Shown in pieces: positions 1 through 10,459 of a DNA stretch of 64,000 nucleotides. Numbering within the stretch: position 1 is the stretch's first letter; each line of letters begins with the position of its first letter. This DNA is from Chondrosia reniformis (lineage: Eukaryota > Porifera > Demospongiae > Chondrillida > Chondrillidae): NCBI GenBank assembly GCA_947172415.1, contig OX359201.1, positions 3,162,001 to 3,226,000 on the forward strand, given 5' to 3'. The position numbers were made by a program, and so were the translations under genes. Under the pieces are notes generated by a model. It was not told the DNA's origin and did not search any database. It was given only the letters and a program-made list of their open reading frames with translations.

Positions 1-519
1 AGCTTCGGGGGCCCTTTAATTGGATTAGGCGGCCATTTTAATCTTGGAAACTGTCTTCGGTATGGCTTTACAGCCCTCATTTTCGAAAGCGGCGGTCATT
101 TTTATTTCGGTGATAGGTCGTAGAGCTTGGGGGACCCTTTAATCGGATTCAACGGCCATTTTTATCTTAGAAATGGCCTTCGTTACGGATTCATAGCCCA
201 TATTTTGGAAATCGGCGGCCATTTTAAGCTCGGTGATAGTTCGTAGAGCTTCGGGGACCCTTTAATCGGATTAGGCAGCCATTTTTATCCTAGAAACGGT
301 CTTCGTTACGGCTTCATAGCCCATATTTTCGAAATCGGCGGCCATATTTAACTCGGGGATAGGTCGTAGAGCTTCGGGGACCCTTTAATCGGATTAGGTG
401 GCCATTTTTATCCTAGAAACGGTCTTGGTTACGGCTTCATAGTCCATATTTTCTAAATCGGCGGCCATTTATAACTCAGGGATTGGTCGTAGAGTTTCGG
501 GGACCCTTTAATAGGCTTA

Positions 520-650
520 GGCGGCCATTTTTATCCTAGAAACTGTCTTCGGTATGGCTTCATAGCCCATATTTTTGAAATCGGCCGCCGATTTCCAAAA
601 TATGGGCTATGAAGCCGTAACTAAGACCATTTCTGGGATAAAAATGGCCA
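520..650. repeat. Inverted half-unit inside array A (imperfect hairpin)
   Basis: At about 585 the array flips strand. The sequence up to 585 reads in the normal direction. From 586 to about 649 it reads as the reverse complement of the same half-unit, with 'aaaatatgggctatgaagcc' on the plus strand. At 650 the normal orientation resumes. The two arms are about 60 bases each and meet at CGGCCGCCG, so a single strand could fold into a long imperfect hairpin. This is the only strand switch I noticed in array A. Confidence 0.85.
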
Positions 651-3379
651 TTTTTAGCTCGGTGATAGTTCGTAGAGCTTCGGGGACCCTTTAATCGGAT
701 ATGGCGGCCATTTTTATCCTAGAAACGGTCTTCATTACGGCTTCATAGCCAATATTTTCGAAATCGGCGGCCATATTTAACTCGGGGATAGGTCGTAGAG
801 CTTCGGGGACCCTTTAATCGGATTCGGCGGCCATTTTTATCCTAGAAATGGTCTTCGTTAAGGCGTCTTAGCCCATATTTTCGAAATCAGCGGCCATTTT
901 AATATTGTTGATAGGTCCTAGAGCTTCGGGGACCCTTCATTCAGATTCTGCGGCCATTTTCATCCTAGAAACGGTCTTCGGTACGGCTTCATAGCCCATA
1001 TTTTCGAAATCGGCGGCCATTTTTAACTCTGGGATAGATCGCAGAGCTTCGGGTACCCTTTAATCGGATTTAGCTGCCATTGTTATCCTAGAAACCGTCT
1101 TCGGTACGCTTCATAGCCCATATTTTCGAAATGGGCGGCCATTTTATCTCGGTGATAGGTCGTAGAGCTTAGGGGACCTTTTAATCGGATTCATCGGCCA
1201 TTTTTATCCTAGAAACGGTCTTCGGTACGCTTCATAGCCCATATTTGGAAATCGGCGGCCATTTTTATCTCGGTGATAGGTCATAGAACTTCGGGGACCC
1301 TTTAATCGGATTCGACAGCCATTTTCATCCTAGAAACGGTCTTCGGTACGACTTCATAGCCCATATTTTCGAAATCGGCGGCCATTTTTATTTTTGTGAT
1401 AGGTCGTAGAGCTTCAGGGCCCTTTAATCGGATTTGGCGGCCATTTTTATTCTAGAAATGGTTTTCGTTAAAACTTCATAGCCCATATTTTCGACTTCGG
1501 CGGCCATTTTTATCTTGTTGATTGGTCGTAGAGCTTCGGGGACCCTTTATTCGGATTCTGCGGCCATTTTCATCCTAGAAACGGTCTTCGGTACGGCTTC
1601 ATAGCCCATATTTTCAAATTCGGCGGCCATTTTTAACTCGGGGATAGATAGCAGAGCTTCGGGGACCCTTAATTCGGATTCGGCGGCCATTTTTCTCCTA
1701 TAAACGGCCTTCGTTACAACTTCATAGTCCATATTTTCGAAATCATCGGCCATTTTTAAGTCGGGGATAGGTCGTAGAGCTTAGGTGACCCTTTAATCCG
1801 GTTCAGTGGCCATTTTTATCCTAGAAATGGACTTCGGTACAGCTTCATAGCCCATATTTTCGAAATCGGCGGCCATTTTTATTTCGGCGATAGGTCGTAA
1901 ACCTTCTGGGACCTTTTAATCGGATTCAGCGGCCATTTTTATCCTAGAAACGGTCTTCGGTACGCTTCATAGCCCATATTTTCGAGATGGGCGGCCATTT
2001 TATCTCGGTGATAGTTCATAGAGCTTCAGGGACACTATAATCGGATTCGTCGGCCATTTTTATCCTAGAAATGGTCTTCGTCACGGCTTCATAGCCCATA
2101 TTTTCGAAATCAGCTGCCATTTTTAAGTCGGGGATAGGTCGTGGAGCTACGGGGACCCTTTAATCGGATTCAGCGGCCATTTTTATCCTAGAATTGGACT
2201 TCGGTACGGCTACATATCCCATATTTTCGAAATCGGCGGCCATTTTTATCTCGCTGATAGGTCGTAGAGCTTCGGGGACACTTTAATCAGATTGAGCGGC
2301 CATTTTTATCCTAGAAACGGTCTTCGGTACGGCTTCATAGCCCATATTTTCGAAATTAACGGCCATTTTTAACTCAGGGATAGGTCGTAGAGCTTCGGGG
2401 ACCCTTTAATCGGATTAGGTGGCCATTTTTATCCTAGAAACGGTCTTGGTTACAACTTCATAGCCCATATTTTCGAAATCAGCGGCCATTTTTAAGTCGG
2501 GGATAGGTCGTGGAGCTTCGGGGACCCTTTAAGCGGATTCAGCGGCCATTTTTATCCTAGAAACGGTCTTCGGCACGGCTTCATAGCCCATATTTTCGAA
2601 ATCAGCGGCCATTTTTATCTCGGTGATAGGTCGTACAGCTTCGGGTACCCTTTAATCGGATTCAGCGGCCATTTTTATCCTAGAAACGGCCTTCGGTACG
2701 GCTTCATAGCCCATATTTTCGAAATCAGCGGCCATTTTTATCTCGGTGATAGGTCCTACAGCTTCAGGGACCCTTTAATCGGATTCGGCGGCCATTTTTA
2801 TCCTAGAAATGGTGTTGGTTACGGCTTAATAGCCCATATTTTCGAAACCAGCGGCCATATTTAACTCGGGGATAGGTCGTAGAGCTTCGGGGACCCTTTA
2901 ATCGGATTAGACGGCCATTTTTATCCTAGAAACGGTCTTCGTGACAACTTCATAGCCCATATTTTCGAAATCGGCAACCATTTTTATCTTATTGATAGGT
3001 CGTAGAGCTTCGGAGACCCTTTATTCGGATTCAGCGGCAATTTTTATCCTAGAAACGGTCTTCGGTACGGCTTCACAGCCAATATTTCGAAATCGTTGGT
3101 CTTTTTTAACTCGGGGATAGATCGTAGAATTTCGGGGACCCTTTAATCGGATTCGGCGGCCATTTTATCCTAGAAACGGTTTTCGGTACGGCTTCATAGC
3201 CCATATTTTCAAAATTGGCGGCCATTTTTATCTCGGTGTTAGGTCGTAGAGCTTCGGGGACCCTTTAATCGGATTAGGCGGCCATTTTTATACTAGAAAT
3301 GGTCTTCGTTACAACTTCATAGCCCACATTTTCGAAATCGGCGACCATTTTTAACTTGTTCATGGGTCGTAGAGCTTCG

Positions 3380-3856
3380 GCAGACCTGCCAAGTCTTACG
3401 CATCTGGCGTGAGACACACGCATTTGACCGTCATGTCACGCTCACACACATATCTGTGCCAGATCTCACGCCTTTTCCTGATTCTCACTCACTGTCACAC
3501 TCACTCTAGTCTCTCCAGCAGGCAGATCAGCCATACAGGCTGATGGGGCTATTCCTTGGCTGTGGAGTATATATCTTTAAATTCTTGTCGATGATCTATC
3601 CTTATCCCATTTATTACGACTTATAGACCCATGATCTAGCAGTAATCCGTAAGCGCAGCGGCGCTTTCTCCTCCATTTTTAATCGACGACGTAATGTATG
3701 GTATTAGCTATCTAATGTTAACAGTAAGGGTATTGAGGGAAATGTACGCGAGCGTAGCGAGCGAATTTTTTTGAAATCTCACGCATTTTTGGGCGGTCTC
3801 ACTCATTTCTTGAGAAAGTCTCACGCATGCTCTAAGCCTAGCCTTGGCAGGTCTGC
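3380..3856. mobile_element. Short inverted-repeat DNA transposon (MITE-like), copy 1
   Basis: A 477-bp non-satellite insert interrupts a 123-bp unit. It begins GCAGACCTGCCAAG and ends with the exact reverse complement, CTTGGCAGGTCTGC, a perfect 14-bp terminal inverted repeat. The left flank ends TTCG and the right flank begins TTCT. The uninterrupted satellite reads 'gcttcggggacc', so a 4-bp duplication of TTCG with one later change fits. The interior has several 'ctcacgcat' words and no long open frame, so it is non-autonomous. A second copy lies at 5883-6376. I do not assign a superfamily. Confidence 0.85.
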
Positions 3857-5882
3857 TTCTGGGACCTTTATTCAGATTCTGCGGCCATTTTTATCCTAGA
3901 AACAGTCTTCGGTACGGATTCATAGCCCATATTTTCGAAATCGGCGGCCATTTTTATCTCGGTGATAGGTCGTAAAGCTTCAGGGACCCTTTAATCGGTT
4001 TCAGCGGCCATTTTTATCCAAGAAACGGTCTTCGGTACGGTTTCATAGCCCATATTTTCGAAATCGGCGGCCATATTTAACTCGGGGATAGGTAGTAGAG
4101 CTTCGGGGACCCTTTAATCGGTTAAGGCGGCCATTTTATCCTAGAAACGGTTTTCGATACGGCTTCATAGCCCATATTTTCGAAATCGGCGGCCATTTTT
4201 AACTCAGGGATAGGTCGTAGAGCTTCGGGGACCCTTTAATCGGATTAGGCGGCCATTTTTATCCTAGAAACGATCTTGGTTACAACTTCATAGCCCATAT
4301 TTTCGAAATCGGCGGCCATTTTTATCTCGGTGATAGGTCGTAGGTCTTCGTATACCCTTTAATCGGATTCAGCGGCCATTTTTATCCTAGAAACGGTCTT
4401 AGGTACGGCTTCATAGCCCATATTTTCGAAATCAGCGGCCATTTTTATCTCGGTGATAGGTCGAACAGCTTTAGGGACCCTTTAATCGGATTCGGCGGCC
4501 ATTTTTATCCTAGAAATGGTCTTCGTTACGGCTTCATAGCCTATATTTTCAAAATCAGCGCCCATATTTAACTCGGGGATAGGTCGTAGAGTTTCGGGGA
4601 CCCTTTAATCGGATTAGACAGCCATTTTTATCCTAGAAACGGTCTTCGTTACAACTTCACAGCCCATATTTTCGAAATCGGCGACCATTTTTATGTTATT
4701 GATAGGTCGTAGAGCTTCGGGGACCCTTTATTCGGATTCAGCGGCAGTTTTAATCCTAGAAACGGTCTTCGGTACGGCTTCACAGCCCATATTTTCGAAA
4801 TCGTTGGTCTTTTTTAACTCGGGGATAGATTGTAGTGTTTCGGGGACCCTTTAATTGGATTCGGCGGCCATTTTTATCCTAGAAACGGTCTTCGTTACGG
4901 CTTCATAGTCCATATTTTCGAAATCGGCTGCCATTTTTAACTCGGGGATAGGTCTTCGATCTTCGAGGACCCTTTATTTGTATTCGGCGGCAATTCTTAT
5001 CTCGGTGATAGGTATTAGAGTTTTGGGGACCCTTTAATCGGATTCGGCGGCCATTTTATCCTAGAAACGGCTTTCGGAACGGCTTTATAGCCCATATTTT
5101 CGAAATTGGCGGCCATTTTTATCTCGGTGTTAGGTCGTACAGCTTCAGGGAACCTTTAATCGGATTCGGCGGCCATTTTTATCCTAGAAATGGTCTTCGT
5201 TAGGGCTTCATAGCCCATATTTTCGAAATCGCGGCCATTTATAACTCAGGAATAGGTCGTAGAGCTTCGGGGACCCTTTAATCGGATTAGGCGGCCATTT
5301 TTATCCTAGAAATGGTCTTCGTTACGGCTTCATAGCCCATATTTTCGAAATCAGCGGCCATATTTAACTCGGGGATAGGTCGTAGAGCTTCGGGGACCCT
5401 TTAATCGGATTAGACGGCCATTTTTATCCTAGAAACGGTCTTCGTTACAACTTCATAGCCCATATTTTCAAAATCGGCGGCCATTTTTATCTTGTTGATA
5501 GGTCGTAGAGCTTCGGGACCCTTTATTCGGATTCAGCGGCAATTTTTATCCTAGAAATGGTCTTCGTTAGGGCTTCATAGCCCATATTTTCGAAATCGGC
5601 GGCCATTTTTAACTCAGGGATAGGTCGTAGAGCTTCGGGGACCGTTTAATCGGATTAGGCGGCCATTTTTATCCTAGAAATGGTCTTGGTTACAACTTCA
5701 TAGCCCATATTTTCGAAATCAGCGGCCATTTTTAGTCGGGGATAGGTCGTAGAGCTTCGGGGACCGTTTAATCGGATTAGGCGGCCATTTTTATCCTAGA
5801 AATGGTCTTCGTTACAACTTCATAGCCCACATTTTCGAAATCGGCGGCCATTTTTATCTTGTTGATGGGTCGTAGGGCTTCG

Positions 5883-6376
5883 GCAGTCCTACCAAGTCTC
5901 ACGCATCTGGCGTGAGACACACGCATCTGGCGTGAGACACACGCATTTGACCGTCATGTCACGCTCACACGCATAACTGTGCCAGATCTCATGCCTTTTC
6001 CTGATTCTCACTCACTGTCACACTCACTCTAGTCTCCCCAGCAGGTAGATCAGCCATACAAGCTGATGGGGCTATTCCTTGGCTGTGGAGTATATATCTT
6101 TAAATTCTTGTCGATGATCTATCCGTATCCCATTTATTACGACTTATAGACCCATGATCTAGCAGTAATCCGTAAGCGCAGCGGCGCTTTCTCCTCCATT
6201 TTTAATTGACGACGTAATGTATGGTATTAGCCATCTAATGTTAACAGTAAGGGTATTGAGGGAAATGTACGCGAGCGCAGTGAGCGAATTTTTTGAAATC
6301 TCACGCTTTTTGGGCGGTCTCACTCATTTCTTGAGAAAGTTTCACGCATGCTCTAAGCCTAGCCTTGGCAGGTCTG
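5883..6376. mobile_element. Short inverted-repeat DNA transposon (MITE-like), copy 2
   Basis: This is a 494-bp relative of the element at 3380-3856. The right end is again CTTGGCAGGTCTGC; the left end is GCAGTCCTACCAAG, with two changes from the perfect repeat. Both flanks carry TTCG, matching a 4-bp target duplication in the satellite word 'gcttcggggacc'. It differs from copy 1 mainly by a short internal duplication of 'catctggcgtgagacacacg' near 5910-5945. It sits at the same point of the satellite unit as copy 1 and shares flanking variants with it, so it probably arose by duplication of a 2.5-kb array segment rather than by a second insertion. Confidence 0.85.
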
Positions 6377-8247
6377 CTTCGGGGACCTTTATTCGGATTC
6401 TGCGGCCATTTTTATCCTAGAAACAGTCTTCGGTACGGCTTCATAGCCCATATTTTCGAAATAGGCGGCCATTTGTATCTCGGTGATAGGTCGTGGAGCT
6501 TCAGGGACCCTTTAATCGGATTCAGCGGCCATTTTATCCTAGAAACGGTCTTCGGTACGGCTTTATAGCCCATATTTTCGAAATCGGCGGACATTTTTAA
6601 CTCGGGGATAGGTCGTAGAGCTTCGGGGACCCTTTAATCGGTTAAGGCGGCCATTTTATCCTAGAAACGGTCTTCGGTACGGCTTTATAGCCCATATTTT
6701 CGAAATCGGCGGACATTTTTAACTCGGTGATAGGTCGTAGAGATTCGCGGACCTTTTATTCGTATTCGGCGGACATTTTTATCCTAGAAACTATCTTCGG
6801 TACGGCTTCATAGCCCATATTTTAGAAATAGGCCGCCATTTTTAACTCGGTGATAGGTCTTAGATCTTCGGGGACCTTTTATTTGTATTCTGCGGCCATT
6901 TTTATCCTAGAAACGGTCTTGGGGACGGCTTGATAGCCCATATTTTCGAAATAGGCGGCCATTTTTAACTCGGTGATAGGTCTTAGATCTTCGGGGACCT
7001 TTTATTTGTATTCGGCGGCCATTTTTATCCTAGAAACTATCTTCAGTACGGCTTCATAGCCCATATTTTCGAAATAGGTGGCAATTTTTAATTGACGTAT
7101 AGGTCTTAGATCTTTGGGGACTCTTTATTCGTATTCAGGGACCATTTTTATCCTAGAAATGGACTTCGGTACGGCTTCATAGCCCATATTTTAGAAATTG
7201 GTGGCCATTTTTAACACGGAGATAGGTAGTAGAGCTTCAGGGACCCTTTAAATGGATTCAGCGGCCATTTTATCCTATGAACGGTCTTCAATACGGCTTC
7301 AGAGCCCATATGTTCGAAATCGGCGGCCATTTTTAACTTGGGGACAGTTTGTAAAGCTTCGGAGACCCTTTAATCGATTTTGGTGGCCATTTTTATCCTA
7401 GGAACGGACTGGTACAGCTTCATAGCCCATACTTTCAATTTCAGCAGCTATTTTTAACTCCGAGATAGGTCGTAGAGTCTCAGGGACCCTGTAATCTGGT
7501 TTGGCGGCCATTTTTATCCTTGAAATGGTCTTCGGTACGGCTTCATAGCCCATATTTTCAAAATCGGTGGCCATTTTTCACTCATAGATAGGTGGTAGAG
7601 CTTCGGAGACCCTTAAATCACGTTTGGTGGCTATTTTTATCCTAGAAACGGTCTTCGATATGACTTCATGCCCCATATTTTCGAAATTGGCAGCCATTTT
7701 TAATATATGGATAGGTAGTAGAGCATTGGGACCCTTAAATCGTGTTCGGTGGCCATTTTTATCCTAGGAACGGTCTTTGGTATGGCTTCATACCCATATT
7801 TTCGAAATCGACGGCCATTTTTAACTCGGAGATAGGTCGTAGAGCTCCAGGGACCCTTAAATTGGGTATGTCATTTATTTTTACCCTCGGAAGAGTCTTT
7901 GTTAGAGCTGCATAGACCAAACTTTTACAATTGGCGGCCATTTTTATTTACAGACAGGTTGTAGAGCTTCTGGGACCCTTTAATCGAGTACGGCGGCCAT
8001 TTTTACCATTGGTAAAGTCTTCTGTACGGCTTCATAGCCCAAAGTTTGGAAATTGGTGGCCATTTTTATTCGGAAATAAGTTGTAAAACTTCGGGGACCC
8101 TTAAATTCAGGTTTGGCTACACAACTACTACATACAACTAGTACATACAACTAGTACTACAACTAGTACTACAACTAGGACATACAACTAGTACACACAA
8201 CTATATAGTACTACTACTAGTACACACAACTATTACATACAACTAGT

Positions 8248-8520
8248 TAACCATTTTATTATAATACGATAATTATACAATAATATGACTCTATATAGAT
8301 AATAGATTTATAGTTGGATAAGTTTATGTCCCAGAATTTGTTACCTCGATGATGTCTGGTACACTTAGCTTTTTGGATTAGTGTCTGGATCCCCTTAGGT
8401 ATGTCACGGCAGATCGCAGTAGTGACAAATTGAGCATACATCTCATCCAGTAGATTGTAGTTGCGTATGGTTGCTTCTTCTTTTCTGAAATCATGTGTGC
8501 TAATCATTTCTAATCGTTTG
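8248..8520 (-). other. Unidentified insert with an 88-codon open frame
   Basis: A 270-bp island of non-satellite sequence sits in array B. The minus strand is open from 8525 to 8259, and most of that frame lies in the island rather than in the repeat. The first 70 residues have ordinary protein-like composition, including the segments HDFRKEEATIRNYNLLDEMY and CRDIPKGIQTLIQ, then drift into a low-complexity tail rich in Ile and Tyr. I do not recognise a family. It could be a captured exon, a scrap of a transposon protein, or chance. No splice sites or flanking duplication were identified. Confidence 0.3.
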
Positions 8521-9480
8521 TACATACAACTAGTACATACAACTACTACATAGAACTAGTGAATACAAATAGTAAATTCAACTAGTACATACAACGAGTA
8601 CATACAACTAGTATCTAGCACATACAACTAGAACATATATACATTATAGTTCATACAACTATAGTATATATACAGTATATATAGTACATATAACTAGTAC
8701 AAACAACAACTATATATAACTATTACATAAAAAGTACATACATCTAATACATACAACTAGTGCATACAACTAGTAAATACAACTAGTAAACACAACTAGT
8801 ACATAAAACTAGTACATACAAGTAGTAGACGCAACTACAATACAATACAACTAGAACCTACCTAGTACCTTACATAACTAGCACAAGAATCAACAACTAG
8901 TATATACAACTAGTACATACAACTAGTACATACTACTAGTTCATAGAACGAGTACATAATACTAGAACACACAACTTGTATATGTAACTAGTACATAACT
9001 TGTACATGCAACTACTACATACAACTTCTACATACAACTTCTACATACAACTTGACCTACAATTAGTAAATATAACTAGAGCTAGTACATATAACTAGTG
9101 CATACAACTAGTACAAGCAATTAGTACATACAACTAGTACATGCAACTAGTACATACAACTAGTACATGACAAATAGTACACACAACTAGTACATACAAT
9201 TAGCACATACAACTACAACATTCAACTAATACCTATAATTAGTACATTTAACTTGTACTAGTACATACAACTAGTAAATATGACCAGTACTAGTACATAC
9301 AACTAGTTATTAGAACTAGTACATGCAACTAGTTCATAACTAATAAACACAGTTAATACATACAAATAGTACACACAACTAGTACATACAACTAGCATAT
9401 ACATAGTACATACAACTAGTACATAAAACTAGTTCATGCAATTAGAACATACAAGTACTATATACATACAACTAATATAC

Positions 9481-10459
9481 CGCTATTTGCGTACTGTAGG
9501 GATGAATGAGTTGTGAAACCAGGCATGAAAAATCTAGGAGCTCTTCCATGCACTTTTCTGGCCACAGTACTCCACAGGAAGGAAGTCCATCCTCAAACCC
9601 CTAAAACACCTTGGGTGTTTTGCTTTTCCGTTAACCTGGAGAGGTAACTTGATGGTGCCTGTAGCATTTGCACAGGCATTGATTGTGACTCTCTCTTTGC
9701 TCAGCTTTCTTCCATCAGCAGAGTGCTCAAAGGAAGCAGCTAGTGTCTTGTCTGAAAACAAGCGAAAGTTAAGTCCAGTCTAATCACAATTGAAAATTTG
9801 ATTGAGAGTAAGCTGGGGCTCTTCAACGAATTCCCTGAAAGATGTGACGAAAGCTGCACTTGCTTCTGTATCAGCAGATAATTTCTCACCTTCAAGGGAC
9901 AAGTTGCATATTCCGTGCCTCTTGCAGAACCTCCATTGCCAACCTGTACTTCCAGAGAAACTTGACTCTTCACCGCACATCTTCTTGTGCAGCTGGACAG
10001 CTTTTTCACACAATATCGGGCCTGAGATAGGTATACCCTCCATCCGCTTTTGTTTGAACCATAAGTAGACGGCCTTATCATGCTGTTCGTCATCTCAGAC
10101 CTTCGTTACTTTTGCCTTTTTACTAATACCCATGTTGTGCATCTCCTGGTTGAAGCAAAGGATCTTATCCCGCTTCTTCTTAATATCCAAGACTGTGTCC
10201 TTTCCAATGCCATAGCGTTCGGCAATAACGTTAGCAGAGCTGCTCTCTAGCTGCTTTATGATGGCCACTTTGTCTTCAATACTTAAAACTGTTCTCTTTC
10301 GCTTAGGCTTCGCAGCGTTAGTAGACTCCGTCATCCTCGATCGAGCAAAAAACTTTAGCACGACTGAAAGGTGTCACATTCGCATACGTTGGTGTAATAA
10401 TTGCATAATCCACGTGTCATGTGCAAGGTAATTTTGTGATCAAGATAATCGAGGATTCA
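9481..10459 (-). mobile_element. Truncated pogo/Tigger-type DNA transposon
   Basis: A 980-bp island in array B holds the 5' part of a pogo/Tigger element in reverse orientation: a short 5' non-coding stretch (about 10362-10459), then the transposase pseudogene. The element breaks off into satellite at 9481, just after the IF-x-x-WF-x-x-x-F region of the DDE domain. The last third of the transposase and the 3' inverted repeat are missing. I could not confirm a terminal inverted repeat or a TA duplication at the surviving end. Confidence 0.8.
9484..10334 (-). pseudogene. Tigger-like transposase pseudogene (CENP-B type HTH plus partial DDE)
   Basis: The family cuts and pastes DNA transposons and is the source of host CENP-B proteins. 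The reading frame is the same throughout but has three stop codons. It opens MTESTNAAKPKRKRT, then a CENP-B N-terminal helix-turn-helix (LSIEDKVAIIKQLE, followed by IAERYGIGKDTV). A TGA at 10095-10097 follows. A second DNA-binding region comes next, with FCKRHGI near 9925. The first catalytic Asp is kept in NCD, but the Glu codon of the usual DETGL is a TAG stop at 9780-9782. Downstream are KLSKERVT, ANATGTIKLP and VEYCGQKSAW, typical of Tigger DDE domains, then a third stop at 9534-9536. The start at 10334 is chosen because the upstream Met at 10361 adds only non-conserved residues. It is clearly inactive. Confidence 0.85.

Larger units (their letters stand above)
1..8115. repeat. Satellite array A, about 123-bp dimeric unit
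   Basis: A tandem array fills the first 8.1 kb. Anchor words such as 'gaccctttaatcgg' recur about every 123 bases (for example near 256 and 379). Each unit has two halves that both begin with GGCGGCCATTTTTA: one continues 'tcctagaaacgg', the other 'tctcggtgatagg'. The unit is therefore an old dimer of roughly 60-bp monomers. Copies differ by point changes and 1-2 bp indels. From about 6720, and strongly after 7080, units become more diverged, as is common at a satellite edge. The array runs off the left end of the window, so its full size is unknown. Two inverted-repeat transposons (3380-3856, 5883-6376) interrupt it. No gene is supported here: short open frames on the minus strand are by-products of the repeat. 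Confidence 0.95.

Noticed and set aside
1547-1753. Minus-strand open frame suggesting that the 123-bp satellite encodes a 41-residue repeat (MAAEFENMGYEAV...)
   Set aside because: Most units carry a TAA in this frame ('cctttaatc' on the plus strand); the frame is open only where a 1-bp deletion happens to remove it. There is no sign of coding selection.
6217-6568. Open frames across the right end of MITE copy 2
   Set aside because: They span the transposon-satellite junction, have no family signal and are not open in copy 1.
1-8115. CENP-B-box-like words ('cttcgttacggcttc') in array A
   Set aside because: They share only the TTCG core. The required A and the CGGG at fixed spacing are absent.
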